Origin: JAXMAZ01 sp046350115
GTDB taxonomy: Bacteria > Planctomycetota > Planctomycetia > Gemmatales > Gemmataceae
Assembly (NCBI GenBank): GCA_046350115.1
Contig: JAXMAZ010000015.1
Span: 108,790-172,789, forward strand
Direction: 5' to 3'
Length of the DNA: 64,000 nt
Within the stretch, counting starts at the first letter, position 1, and every line of letters begins with the position of its first letter. A program made the position numbers and the translations under genes. Shown piece by piece: positions 16,276 to 23,518 of this stretch. A model generated the notes under the pieces. It was given only the letters and a program-made list of their open reading frames with translations, was not told the DNA's origin and did not search any database.

Positions 16276-16950
16276 GTGACCCCCACCAATCCGCTCGATC
16301 CGCCCCTCCACGGCTACCGCGGGGTGGCCACCCCGCCGCCGGTGATGACCCGGCCGGCCGGGCTGACCGTGACCGTCAGCCGGCAGGCCGGCAGCCGCGG
16401 CGGGACCATCGCCGAGGCGGTCGGCCAGCGGCTCGGGTGGCAGGTGTTCACCCAGGAGATGCTCGACTTCCTGGCCCTGGACCCGGCCGGGCACGCCGAG
16501 CTGTCCGCCGACCTGCCGGCCACCGCCCGGCTGTGGGCGGCCGGGGCGGCGGCCCAGTTCGTCGCCGGCCGGTCGCCGTCCGCCGAGGTGGCGGCCGTCG
16601 CCCGGCTGGTGTTCACCCTGGCCGCCCGGGGCCAGTCGGTGCTGGTCGGCCGGGGGGCCGGGTTCCTGCTGCCGGCCGAATCGACCGTCGCCGTCCGGGT
16701 GGTCGCCCCGACCCCGCGGCGGGTGAAGTACCTGGCCCAGCGGTTCCGGCTGACCGAGCCGGAGGCGGTCGCCGAGGTGGACGCCCGGGACCGCCGCCGG
16801 GCCGCCTTCCTGGCCGAGCTGGTGGACCGGGACGTGGCCGACCCGGTCGGGTATGACCTGACCCTGAACAGCGACCGGCTCGGGGTGGACCGGTGCGCCG
16901 AGCTGATCGTCCAGACGGTGCGGACGAAGCAGCCGGACGGCGAGTCGTGA
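16276..16950 (+). CDS. Cytidylate kinase-like family protein
   Basis: 224 residues from a GTG at 16276; an ATG at 16345 (MTRPAGLTVTVSRQ) is the conservative alternative, and starts further upstream would lie in the palindrome. The protein matches the cytidylate-kinase-like family (PF13189): a modified P-loop SRQAGSRGGTIAEAVGQRLG, a QVFTQEMLD segment, the VLVGRGAGFLLP strand and the lid-like RVKYLAQRFRLTEPEAVAEVDARDRRR. Family members are uncharacterised nucleotide or other kinases. The two-gene context with purine nucleoside phosphorylase would suit nucleotide metabolism, but that is inference. Confidence 0.8.
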   Translation: MTPTNPLDPPLHGYRGVATPPPVMTRPAGLTVTVSRQAGSRGGTIAEAVGQRLGWQVFTQEMLDFLALDPAGHAELSADLPATARLWAAGAAAQFVAGRSPSAEVAAVARLVFTLAARGQSVLVGRGAGFLLPAESTVAVRVVAPTPRRVKYLAQRFRLTEPEAVAEVDARDRRRAAFLAELVDRDVADPVGYDLTLNSDRLGVDRCAELIVQTVRTKQPDGES

Positions 16951-16970
16951 GCGGCCGTAGTGCGTCCGTC

Positions 16971-17250
16971 TGGTTCCCTCCCCCTGTGGGGGGCTAGTGG
17001 TCCGTTGCGGCGGTTTTGTAGGGTGCGTTGAGGCTCTGCGAAACGCACCGTCGTGACTCCGCCCCAGGGCCGAAGTCGTTGCGGGGCCGGTGCGTTTCGT
17101 CGCAAAGCCTCCTCAACGACACCCTACAAAACCGCCGCAACCGTCCACAAGGGTGGGGGGCCACGACTTGTTGCCACTTCCGAGACCCCGTTCAGGCGTG
17201 CGGCCGTGACCCCCCACCCTATCCCTCCCCCACAAGGGGGGAGGGAACCA
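16971..17250. repeat. Nested palindromes: GTAGGGTGCGT element inside a CCCTCCCC element
   Basis: The outer arms TGGTTCCCTCCCC (16971) and GGGGAGGGAACCA (to 17250) belong to the family at 5636-5796. Inside, GTAGGGTGCGTTGAG...CACCCTAC (17018-17127) is a full copy of another family, itself flanked by complementary TTGCGGCGGTTTT/AAAACCGCCGCAA. This accounts for nearly the whole 340-nt gap before the phosphorylase; no gene is seen in it. Confidence 0.85.
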
Positions 17251-17292
17251 AACCCCAAACCGACGCAGGGTCTGCGCGACGGGTTCGACACC

Positions 17293-18303
17293 GTGCGGGC
17301 GGCGGCCGACGCCCTGAAGCCGCGGGCGGCGGTGGTGCTCGGGTCCGGTCTGGGCGGGGTGACGGCCGGGTTCACGCCGGCAGCGTCGGTCCGCTACGCC
17401 GACGTGCCGGGGCTGGTCGGCCCGACGGTCGCCGGGCACCGCGGCACGCTGGCGGTGGGTACGTGGGCCGGGACGCCGACGGTGGTCTGCTCCGGGCGGG
17501 TGCATTTCTACGAAGGCCACCCGTGGGAGCGGGTGACACGGCTGGTCGAGGTCGTGGCCGAACTCGGGGCGAGGGCGCTGCTGCTGACGAACGCGGCCGG
17601 CGGCATCCGGAGCGACCTGAACCCCGGCGACCTGATGCTGCTCCGCGGCCACCTCAAGCTGCTCGACCGCGACGCCTGGACGCGGCTCGGCGAGGTCGGG
17701 ACGCCCTACTCGCCCCGGTTGCTGTCGCTGTTGCAGCAACTCGATCCCGCCCTGCCGACCGGCGTCTACGCGGCCCTCACCGGCCCGTGCTACGAGACGC
17801 CGGCCGAGATTCGGGCACTGGCAGCTATCGGGGCGGACGCGGTCGGCATGTCCACGGCGATGGAGGCGGAAGCCGCGGCCCGGCTCGGGCTGGAGGTGGC
17901 GGCGATTTCGACCATCACCAACAAGGCCGCCGGCCTGGGTGACGGCCCGCTGTCGCACAAGGAAGTGGAAGAGACGGCGAAGCTGGCGGTGGCGAGGCTG
18001 GGCCGGCTGGTCGAGCAGTTCGTAGGCGGTGTAGGGTGCGTGGAGGAGGCTCTGCGACCGCAACGCACCGGCCCCGCAATGGTGTCATCTCAGGGCGGAA
18101 GTCCCATCGGTGCGTTGCGCAAAGCCTCCACGCACCCTACGCGGATCAGCCGCGGTGTAGGGTCCGCTGTGCGGACCGGCGGCGCTCCTACGGTCCGCAC
18201 AGCGGACCCTACTTCACACGCCCCCGATACACCCGCCAGATCAGTACTCCAGCTAGAGTCAGCGTGCCGAGCAGGCCCAAGCCGACAACCGCCCCGGCGG
18301 TGA
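17293..18303 (+). CDS. Purine nucleoside phosphorylase with palindrome-derived C-terminal extension
   Basis: Cleaves purine nucleosides with phosphate to free base and ribose-1-phosphate. Motifs: AAVVLGSGLGGV (phosphate site), VAGHRGTLAVG, VCSGRVHFYEGHPW, LLLTNAAGGIR, GPCYETPAEIRAL and the ADAVGMSTAMEAEAAARLGLEVAAISTITNKAAG base site, all typical of trimeric PNP. The first plausible start after the upstream palindrome is the GTG at 17293, which leaves about 10 fewer N-terminal residues than usual; the real start may be non-standard. The normal C-terminus (RLVEQFVGG) runs into a GTAGGGTGCGT palindrome in the wrong frame for its TAG, adding about 90 unrelated residues before the stop at 18303. 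Function is probably retained in the core, but the extension is odd. Confidence 0.85.
   Translation: MRAAADALKPRAAVVLGSGLGGVTAGFTPAASVRYADVPGLVGPTVAGHRGTLAVGTWAGTPTVVCSGRVHFYEGHPWERVTRLVEVVAELGARALLLTNAAGGIRSDLNPGDLMLLRGHLKLLDRDAWTRLGEVGTPYSPRLLSLLQQLDPALPTGVYAALTGPCYETPAEIRALAAIGADAVGMSTAMEAEAAARLGLEVAAISTITNKAAGLGDGPLSHKEVEETAKLAVARLGRLVEQFVGGVGCVEEALRPQRTGPAMVSSQGGSPIGALRKASTHPTRISRGVGSAVRTGGAPTVRTADPTSHAPDTPARSVLQLESACRAGPSRQPPRR
18031..18140. repeat. Long palindrome, GTAGGGTGCGT family (copy 3)
   Basis: Overlaps the 3' part of the phosphorylase reading frame, beginning just after the expected end of the enzyme. Confidence 0.88.
18157..18212. repeat. Palindrome, GTAGGGTCCGCTGTGCGGACC family
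   Basis: GTAGGGTCCGCTGTGCGGACCG pairs with its complement ending CCCTAC at 18212, loop about 12 nt. Its terminal CTA (18209-18211) is the stop codon (TAG) of the minus-strand TPR gene. Confidence 0.88.
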
Positions 18304-19345
18304 GGATGGCCCGCTTGTAGATGTCATCCACTGTCGGCCCGTCGTACTCGGGTGGCGCGGACACCGCCGGGTCGGCGGCGTACAGCTTGGCGAACTCGGC
18401 GTCCGGGTCGGCCCCGTCCCGAACCCAGCCGATCTCCTTCTGCCGCAACTCGTCGTACCACGCCTTCGCCTCAACCAGCTCACGCTTGAAATCCGCTTCG
18501 AGGTCTTCAAGCGCCATCTGTCCGTAGGCGTCCCGTCGTGGGGACTGCATCTCCAACACCTCTTTGGCCCGCGCCCGATACTTCTGCACAGCGTCCGTCT
18601 CCTTGGCCTCGTAGCTCGCCTTCAGATACGCCCGGGCCGCCAACCGCTTGGCGTCCGCATCAGGCTTGTCAGGGCGGTCGGCCAGTAGGCTGCCGAGGGC
18701 GTCCAGCAACACCGGCGAGTCGTGATGACCGAACCGCATCATGCCGAGCACGCCCTTGATTGCCGCCTGCCGCTCGGCCAGCGCTGGCGGTGGTGCGTCT
18801 TCCAGCACAAACCGGGCAAAGCTACCCGCGTGTGGGCCACTGAGCGGCAGCACCAGCTTGCCGTCCTTCCGCCGGCTGAGCACGTACTCGACCAACTTGG
18901 CCTGGTACACCTCCCGGCCGAAGTGGGCGTCTGGGTTGAGGGCGATCGCCCGGCGGATGTGGGCCAGCCCGTCCTCCAGCCGGCCGGCGTGGATCAGGAA
19001 CGTGCCGAGGTTCGCCGCCGACTCGTACCGGCCGGGGCGGAGCCGGTCCGACTCGGTGGCCACGGTGATCGCCTCGTCGTGCCGGCCGAGCTTGTCCAGG
19101 GCGACGGCCAGGTCGTCCCGGTACGCCAGGTTCGTGGGGGCGGCGGCCAGCTTCGCCCGCCGGTCTTTCGCCCGCCACTCGTAGAACTCGGGCGAGTGCC
19201 GGAGGAACTTGCCGGTGATGAGTTCGAGCGCGTCCGGGAACCGGCTCCGCTCCTGTTGGAGCGTGTCGAAGTCCCACAGGCAGGCGACGGCGGCCGATGG
19301 GACCAGCAGCACGGCGAGGACCGCGAGCGGGCGATACCGACACAT
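18209..19345 (-). CDS. TPR-containing membrane-anchored protein
   Basis: 378 residues from the ATG at 19345. The N-terminus (MCRYRPLAVLAVLLVPSAAVACLWDFDTL) is a signal peptide, with ACLWD as the possible cleavage or lipidation region. TPR-like helices follow near 65-140 (DDLAVALDKLGRHDEAITVA, ESAANLGTFLIHAGRLEDGLAHI). A single membrane span lies near the C-terminus (AVVGLGLLGTLTLAGVLIW) with a basic tail YRGRVK. This gives a periplasmic TPR body held in the membrane. The family is common in planctomycetes and has no known role. The stop codon comes from a palindrome end. Confidence 0.75.
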   Translation of the reverse strand: MCRYRPLAVLAVLLVPSAAVACLWDFDTLQQERSRFPDALELITGKFLRHSPEFYEWRAKDRRAKLAAAPTNLAYRDDLAVALDKLGRHDEAITVATESDRLRPGRYESAANLGTFLIHAGRLEDGLAHIRRAIALNPDAHFGREVYQAKLVEYVLSRRKDGKLVLPLSGPHAGSFARFVLEDAPPPALAERQAAIKGVLGMMRFGHHDSPVLLDALGSLLADRPDKPDADAKRLAARAYLKASYEAKETDAVQKYRARAKEVLEMQSPRRDAYGQMALEDLEADFKRELVEAKAWYDELRQKEIGWVRDGADPDAEFAKLYAADPAVSAPPEYDGPTVDDIYKRAILTAGAVVGLGLLGTLTLAGVLIWRVYRGRVK

Positions 19346-19504
19346 CGGGACGACCTCCGACCGCCGACGGATATGCCCGTCATCTGACCACGCCTGTGCC
19401 CCGACCGCAACCGTCGGTCCTCGGCGCTTGCGTCCGGCCGGCGGTCCGACTACTCTTGGGAGGCCGACGGATCGCCCCCGTCCTCCCGATAGGATGTTCC
19501 CCCC

Positions 19505-19894
19505 ATGACCACCCAAGCCGCCACCCCGCTGGCCAACGAATACTTCCAGGTGAAACGGCACGGGGACGTGGCCGTCATCGTCCCGTCGCCGGAGGTCGAG
19601 CAGTTGCCGGACAACCTGCTCCAGCCGGCCGCCAGCATGGTCCTGGCCCCGCTCAAGGACGACCCGCCGTCCAACCTGATCGTCGATTTGGCCGGGGTGC
19701 GGTACTTCGGGTCGGCGTTCATCACCTTCCTGCTCCAGTGCCACGCCCGGGTGAAGCCGCGGGGCAGCGAGCTGGTGCTGGCCGGGGTCAACCCCCGCAT
19801 CCGGGAGCTGCTCCGCACCACCGCCCTGGACACCCTGTGGGCGCTGTACGACTCCCGCCAGGAGGCCATCGACGCGCTCAGCGGGTCGGACTGA
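19505..19894 (+). CDS. STAS domain protein (anti-sigma factor antagonist-like)
   Basis: 129 residues, almost all one STAS domain. The strand-helix motif NLIVDLAGVRYFGSAFITFLL aligns with the SpoIIAA phosphorylation site, placing the candidate phospho-acceptor at Ser70. Such proteins bind or release an anti-sigma kinase depending on phosphorylation. No partner kinase or sigma factor is encoded nearby, so it acts on a distant partner. A TAGGAT hexamer lies 10 nt upstream of the start. Confidence 0.88.
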   Translation: MTTQAATPLANEYFQVKRHGDVAVIVPSPEVEQLPDNLLQPAASMVLAPLKDDPPSNLIVDLAGVRYFGSAFITFLLQCHARVKPRGSELVLAGVNPRIRELLRTTALDTLWALYDSRQEAIDALSGSD

Positions 19895-19919
19895 GCGTGA
19901 CATGGGCCGCGTGAAATCT

Positions 19920-19957
19920 CGACCCCGCCGGGCGGAACCGCCCGGCGGGGTCGCTTT
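19920..19957 (+). terminator. Hairpin terminator after the STAS gene
   Basis: A 16-bp stem (CGACCCCGCCGGGCGG and complement, loop AA) at 19920-19953 followed by CTTT. The T-run is short, so termination may be partial. Confidence 0.65.
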
Positions 19958-20152
19958 GTAGCGGTCGTTCCGAGGGCGGACTGGGAAAGGTGTGTGAAGC
20001 TCGGCGGGTTTGCCGGCCCTGACGTGTGCGAATCGGTCATAGTATCTGATAAGGAAGCTCTACCTGCTTGACCCGGTCGGATGCGTTCACCCGGCCGCCC
20101 CGACGCAGCCGGTCCCGGGCCGGCGGCCGGCGGCCGCCCCGGGAACCGCCCC

Positions 20153-20722
20153 ATGACCGCGCTATCGGCCCCGGCTTTTGCCCCCGACGACCGCACGGTC
20201 GGGGTGCGGTACGCCCACCTGGACCGGTGCCGGCGGGTGCGGGTCGGGCCGGCCGTCACCGTCGTGTTCGAGGACCGGCAGACGCTCTGGTTCCGGATGC
20301 AGGAGCTGGCCCGGGTGGCCCGGGCGACGGCCGGCCGGGCGGCGGTGCAGCGGGCGCTCGACTGGTACGCCGGGCTGCTCCCCGGGGCCGGCCGGCTGAC
20401 TGCCGCCGTCTGGGTCGGCCAGGACGGGAGCCGAGCGGGTCGCCGGCTGGCCGCGGTCCGGCGGGCGGCGACCGGCGGGGTACTCGCGCTGCGGGCGGAC
20501 GACGGCACCGTCGTCGCCGCCGCATCGCTGCCTGGGCGGGTGGCCGACCCGCTGGTCGGGCTGGCCCGGTGGGTGGAATTTCGGTTCGACCCGGCCGCCG
20601 CGGCGGCGTTCGCCGACCCGGCCCGGACGTGGCAACTGGCCCTGACCGCGGACGGGTTCGCCGAGGCGAGCGACCCGCTGCCGGACTGGGTGCGGGAGAG
20701 CCTGGCGGCGGACCTGGCCTGA
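20153..20722 (+). CDS. DUF3501-like protein
   Basis: 189 residues from the ATG at 20153. The N-terminal half follows DUF3501: RYAHLDRCRRVRVGPAVTVVFEDRQT and LWFRMQELARVARAT match the family core of a charged helix, the vGP-FE strand and the Q/M-E-R helix. DUF3501 proteins often neighbour rubrerythrin or iron-sulfur genes; none is here. The C-terminal half is Ala/Gly/Arg-rich but retains PLVGLARWVEFRFDP. The upstream in-frame extension is a low-complexity GRP-rich stretch and is not used. Confidence 0.75.
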   Translation: MTALSAPAFAPDDRTVGVRYAHLDRCRRVRVGPAVTVVFEDRQTLWFRMQELARVARATAGRAAVQRALDWYAGLLPGAGRLTAAVWVGQDGSRAGRRLAAVRRAATGGVLALRADDGTVVAAASLPGRVADPLVGLARWVEFRFDPAAAAAFADPARTWQLALTADGFAEASDPLPDWVRESLAADLA

Positions 20723-20728
20723 CCCGCC

Positions 20729-20757
20729 TTGTCAACGCCGACCGGCCCCGCTAGGAT
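20729..20757 (+). promoter_or_regulatory. Sigma-70-type promoter for rpmA
   Basis: TTGTCA at 20729-20734, a 17-nt spacer and TAGGAT at 20752-20757, 41 nt before the rpmA ATG. One of the best promoter matches in the window. Confidence 0.75.
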
Positions 20758-20798
20758 ACTCAATCCTTGCGCATAACGTCCGGCCGGAGTACGCCGTC

Positions 20799-21065
20799 AT
20801 GGCACACAAGAAGGGTCAGGGGTCGGTCAAGAACGGGCGGGACTCGAACGCCCAGCGGCGGGGCATCAAGGCCTACGCCGGCGAGTTCGTGACCGTCGGC
20901 AGCATCATCGTCAAGCAGTGCGGCACGAAGTTCCACCCGGGCCGCAACGTCAAGCGGGCGAAGGACGACAGCCTGTTCGCGATGGCCGACGGGACCGTCT
21001 ACTTCGACGCCCAGAGCCGGCGGGTGAACGTCAAGCCGATCGACGCCCCGACCCCGGCGGCGTGA
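20799..21065 (+). CDS. rpmA: 50S ribosomal protein L27
   Basis: 88 residues. The N-terminal tail MAHKKGQGSVKNGRDSNAQR that reaches toward the peptidyl-transferase centre is intact, followed by the family core YAGEFVTVGSIIVKQCGTKFHPG and VKRAKDDSLFAMADGTVYF. In most bacteria rpmA follows rplU (L21); here the upstream neighbour is the DUF3501 gene and rpmA has its own promoter. A weak GC hairpin lies at about 21093-21112. It converges on the PIN toxin gene. Confidence 0.97.
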   Translation: MAHKKGQGSVKNGRDSNAQRRGIKAYAGEFVTVGSIIVKQCGTKFHPGRNVKRAKDDSLFAMADGTVYFDAQSRRVNVKPIDAPTPAA

Positions 21066-21127
21066 CGCCGGCTGGTGGAACCGTAGACGCCCGCCCCGGT
21101 AACTGCCGGGGCGTCGGCGTTTACGGG

Positions 21128-21535
21128 TCACGGCCGGAGCAGCGGGACGAACCCGGCCTGGGTGAAGTGGTGGTCGCCGGTCAACGCTTCGGTCAGTCCG
21201 TTGCGCTGCATCACCACGAAGCTGACGCAGTCGGTCAGCGACCACTCCTTGTCCGGCCTGCGGGCGTACAGGTCGAGGCCGGCGTCGAACAGCTCGTCGG
21301 AAAAGGGAACGATCAGGACGTCGGGGTTGGCTCGCATGCTGGCGTACAGGCGGCCGAACATCGTCCGGTTGCGAGCGGTTTCGGATAGGGCGTCGCCGAC
21401 TTCGGTCAAAACCCAGCCGGTCGTAACGACCCGGATGTCGTCGTCTTGGCCGTAGTCTGCTGCCAACTCGTGCCACGGGTCACGGTCATTCACAACCGCC
21501 AGGTAGTAGAACGTGTCGGCAAACAGCGCCCTCAT
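21128..21535 (-). CDS. PIN domain ribonuclease toxin (VapC-like)
   Basis: 135 residues. PIN toxins cut RNA with a Mg-binding acidic cluster. The expected residues are present: Asp7 in LFADTFYYLA, Glu45 in VLTEVGDAL, the Asp of SLTDCVSFVVMQ and the Asp of LTGDHHFTQAGF. The start overlaps the upstream gene by 4 nt (ATGA), the usual layout for an antitoxin-toxin pair. The fold and spacing support toxin function; the RNA target is unknown. Confidence 0.9.
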   Translation of the reverse strand: MRALFADTFYYLAVVNDRDPWHELAADYGQDDDIRVVTTGWVLTEVGDALSETARNRTMFGRLYASMRANPDVLIVPFSDELFDAGLDLYARRPDKEWSLTDCVSFVVMQRNGLTEALTGDHHFTQAGFVPLLRP

Positions 21536-21771
21536 CGTTTGGCCGTTCCGTGCAGGTAGTGGTCGTGTTGCTCGGCTACGTCCGGCGGTAGCCCCTCGGC
21601 CGCCCCGGCAAACTCTTTCACCCAGGACAGCCCGCGCCCGGCCTTCGGCTCTCCAGCCGCAGGCTCAGCGGCCGGCGTCGGAAGTTCGACTGCGAACACC
21701 GTTCCTTCCGGTGGGGGGCCGGGCTTCCACTCCACCGCCCCGTTCCGCACCACCCCGGTGATCGTTGGCAT
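21532..21771 (-). CDS. Putative antitoxin of the PIN pair
   Basis: 79 residues from the ATG at 21771 (MPTITGVVRNGAVEW), the typical opening of small AF2212-like antitoxins that begin with a short beta hairpin (GVVRNG...PPEGTVFAVELP). The C-terminal half, containing SWVKEFAGAAEGLPPDVAEQHDHYLHG, is helical and would be the toxin-binding part; the same EQHDHYLHG ending occurs in PIN-linked antitoxins. Translationally coupled to the toxin by an ATGA overlap. An in-frame start 16 codons further upstream is less likely. Confidence 0.8.
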   Translation of the reverse strand: MPTITGVVRNGAVEWKPGPPPEGTVFAVELPTPAAEPAAGEPKAGRGLSWVKEFAGAAEGLPPDVAEQHDHYLHGTAKR

Positions 21772-21837
21772 CGGGTTCCCCTGAAACGTGACAAGTCCCA
21801 CCCTGATTCTACCCGACACCGTCGCCGGCTGCCCGGT

Positions 21838-22941
21838 TCAGCCGGCGAACGTCACCGCGTACACCGGCGGTAACCGCACCGGGGCCATCTCCCACCGGTC
21901 GCCGCCGTCGGCCGTCGTCCACAGCCCGCCGGTGGTCGAGCCGAACGCCAGCCGGTCGCCGGTCCGGTCGATCACCAGGGCGTGTCGGAATACCAGGTCG
22001 TAGCACTGCTCCTGCGGCAGCCCGGCCCGCAGCACCTCGAACGACCGGCCGCCGTCCCGGGTCCGGGTCACTACTAATTTGCCGTCCACCGGCACCCGGC
22101 ACTCGTCCTTGACCGCCGGCACGAACCAGGCGGCGTCCGGGTCGGCCGGGTGGACCGCCACCCCGAACCCGAACCCGCTCGGCGGCACGTCCGGCACGTG
22201 CGAGAACGTCTTCGCCCCGTCAGTGCTGCGGAAGATGCCGTTGTGGTGCTGCACCCACAGCCGGTCAGGGGCGGCCGGACACTGGGCCAGGCAGTGAACG
22301 TCCTGCACCGCCGGGTCGGTGCGGCGGTCCGGCGGCATGTACTCGGCGAACATGCCGTCCCCGATCAGCGCCCAGGTCCGGCCGTCGTCGTGCGTCACCC
22401 ACACCCCGCCGGTGGACACCCCGATCCGCACGGTCGCCGGGTCACGGGGGTCGACGCAGATCGAGTGGATGCCGGGCAGGTCGGCCCCGCCGCCCATCCA
22501 GGCGGCCCGCTCCGGCCGGTCCCACAGCCCGCGGACCAGCTCCCACGACTTGCCGCCGTCGTCCGACTTGAACAGCCCGCCGGGCAGGGTGCCGGCCCAC
22601 AACCGGCCAGGCTGCGACGCCCCGCCGGCCGCCAGCGCCCAGATCAGCTTGAGGGTGGCCGGCTGCGGGTCTTTGCCGTCCGCGGGGGTGATGGTTTCCC
22701 CGGTTGGGTACTCGGGGACGGCCCGCTCCTCCCACGTCCGGCCGCCGTCCGGGGAGTACTTCAGCTTCACCCCGAAGTGGCCCAGGTTGAGGGCCGCGTA
22801 CCACCCGCCGTCCCGAGGGTCGGCGAGCGTCAGGGTGACGTTGTCCCCGAGGAACGCGGTCCGCTCGACCCGCCACCCGGCCGACCCGGGGGCCAGGGCG
22901 AACAGCCCCTTGCGGGTGGACACCAGCAGTCGGTCGGCCAT
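21838..22941 (-). CDS. BNR-repeat / sialidase-like beta-propeller protein
   Basis: 367 residues without a signal peptide. Repeated Asp-box motifs (S-x-D-x-G-x-T-W or similar) mark a beta-propeller: KYSPDGGRTWEE, FKSDDGGKSWEL, VTHDDGRTWAL, FRSTDGAKTFSH, TRTRDGGRSFEV and WTTADGGDRWEM, six in all. Proteins with this layout include sialidases, photosystem assembly factors and VPS10-like domains; the sialidase catalytic residues cannot be assigned here. It lies 3 nt downstream of the MoaD-like gene on the same strand, an arrangement that looks like an operon. Confidence 0.85.
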   Translation of the reverse strand: MADRLLVSTRKGLFALAPGSAGWRVERTAFLGDNVTLTLADPRDGGWYAALNLGHFGVKLKYSPDGGRTWEERAVPEYPTGETITPADGKDPQPATLKLIWALAAGGASQPGRLWAGTLPGGLFKSDDGGKSWELVRGLWDRPERAAWMGGGADLPGIHSICVDPRDPATVRIGVSTGGVWVTHDDGRTWALIGDGMFAEYMPPDRRTDPAVQDVHCLAQCPAAPDRLWVQHHNGIFRSTDGAKTFSHVPDVPPSGFGFGVAVHPADPDAAWFVPAVKDECRVPVDGKLVVTRTRDGGRSFEVLRAGLPQEQCYDLVFRHALVIDRTGDRLAFGSTTGGLWTTADGGDRWEMAPVRLPPVYAVTFAG

Positions 22942-22944
22942 CGG

Positions 22945-23244
22945 TTAACCTCCGGAGAGAGCCTGGAACAGAAACAGTTCGCCGTCCGGCCGGACCGGGT
23001 CGGCGAGCGCGCGTTTGTCGGCCACGGCCGCCCCGTCCACGAACGCGACGACGTGGTGGCGGAGCGTCCCGTGCTCGTCGAGGACGTAGGAGCGGAGGGC
23101 CGGGTGGAGCGCGAACAGGGCGTCGAGCAGCTCGCGGACGGTGCTGCCGGGCAGGGCGAGCGACCGCCCGGCGGACGGACCGGCCGGGGCGACGGTCAGC
23201 CACCGGACGAGGGCGGGGGCGAGGACGACGTTGGGCACGGGCAA
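22945..23244 (-). CDS. MoaD/ThiS family sulfur-carrier-like protein
   Basis: 99 residues with a ubiquitin-like fold and the required C-terminal Gly-Gly (FLFQALSGG), through which such proteins are thiocarboxylated or conjugated. Internal features are the STVRELLDALFALHPALRSYV helix and HHVVAFVDGAAV strand. No MoaE, ThiG or E1-like gene is nearby; instead it is coupled to a beta-propeller protein. It is therefore more likely a specialised sulfur carrier or protein modifier than core molybdopterin biosynthesis. Confidence 0.85.
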   Translation of the reverse strand: MPVPNVVLAPALVRWLTVAPAGPSAGRSLALPGSTVRELLDALFALHPALRSYVLDEHGTLRHHVVAFVDGAAVADKRALADPVRPDGELFLFQALSGG

Positions 23245-23330
23245 GACCCTCCGGGCGGCCGGGAGGGTCGCAGATTGGTGAGCCGATGTCCAGGTCAGTG
23301 GCAGGCCGGTAGTGCCTCAGTTTCTTGGGC

Positions 23331-23470
23331 TTTTCTCCCCCTCTCCGCTTCGGGGGAGGGGCCGGGGAGGGGTGAAACCTCGACCCGTCCCCGCGACCGA
23401 GGGCACCGGGCCGGGTCGGGGGGCGTGACCCCTCCCCCCGGCCCCCTCCCCGAAGCGGAGAGGGAGAAAA
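23331..23470. repeat. Long palindrome, TTTTCTCCCCCTCTCCGC family
   Basis: TTTTCTCCCCCTCTCCGCTT at 23331 pairs with AAGCGGAGAGGGAGAAAA ending 23470. Imperfect outer arms (CGGTAGTGCCTCAG near 23308 and CAGAGACACTACCG near 23490) extend it. It fills the gap between the MoaD-like gene and cstA. Confidence 0.82.
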
Positions 23471-23518
23471 CCATACCGCCCGCCAAACAGAGACACTACC
23501 GGCAGGCCGGACCGGGCG

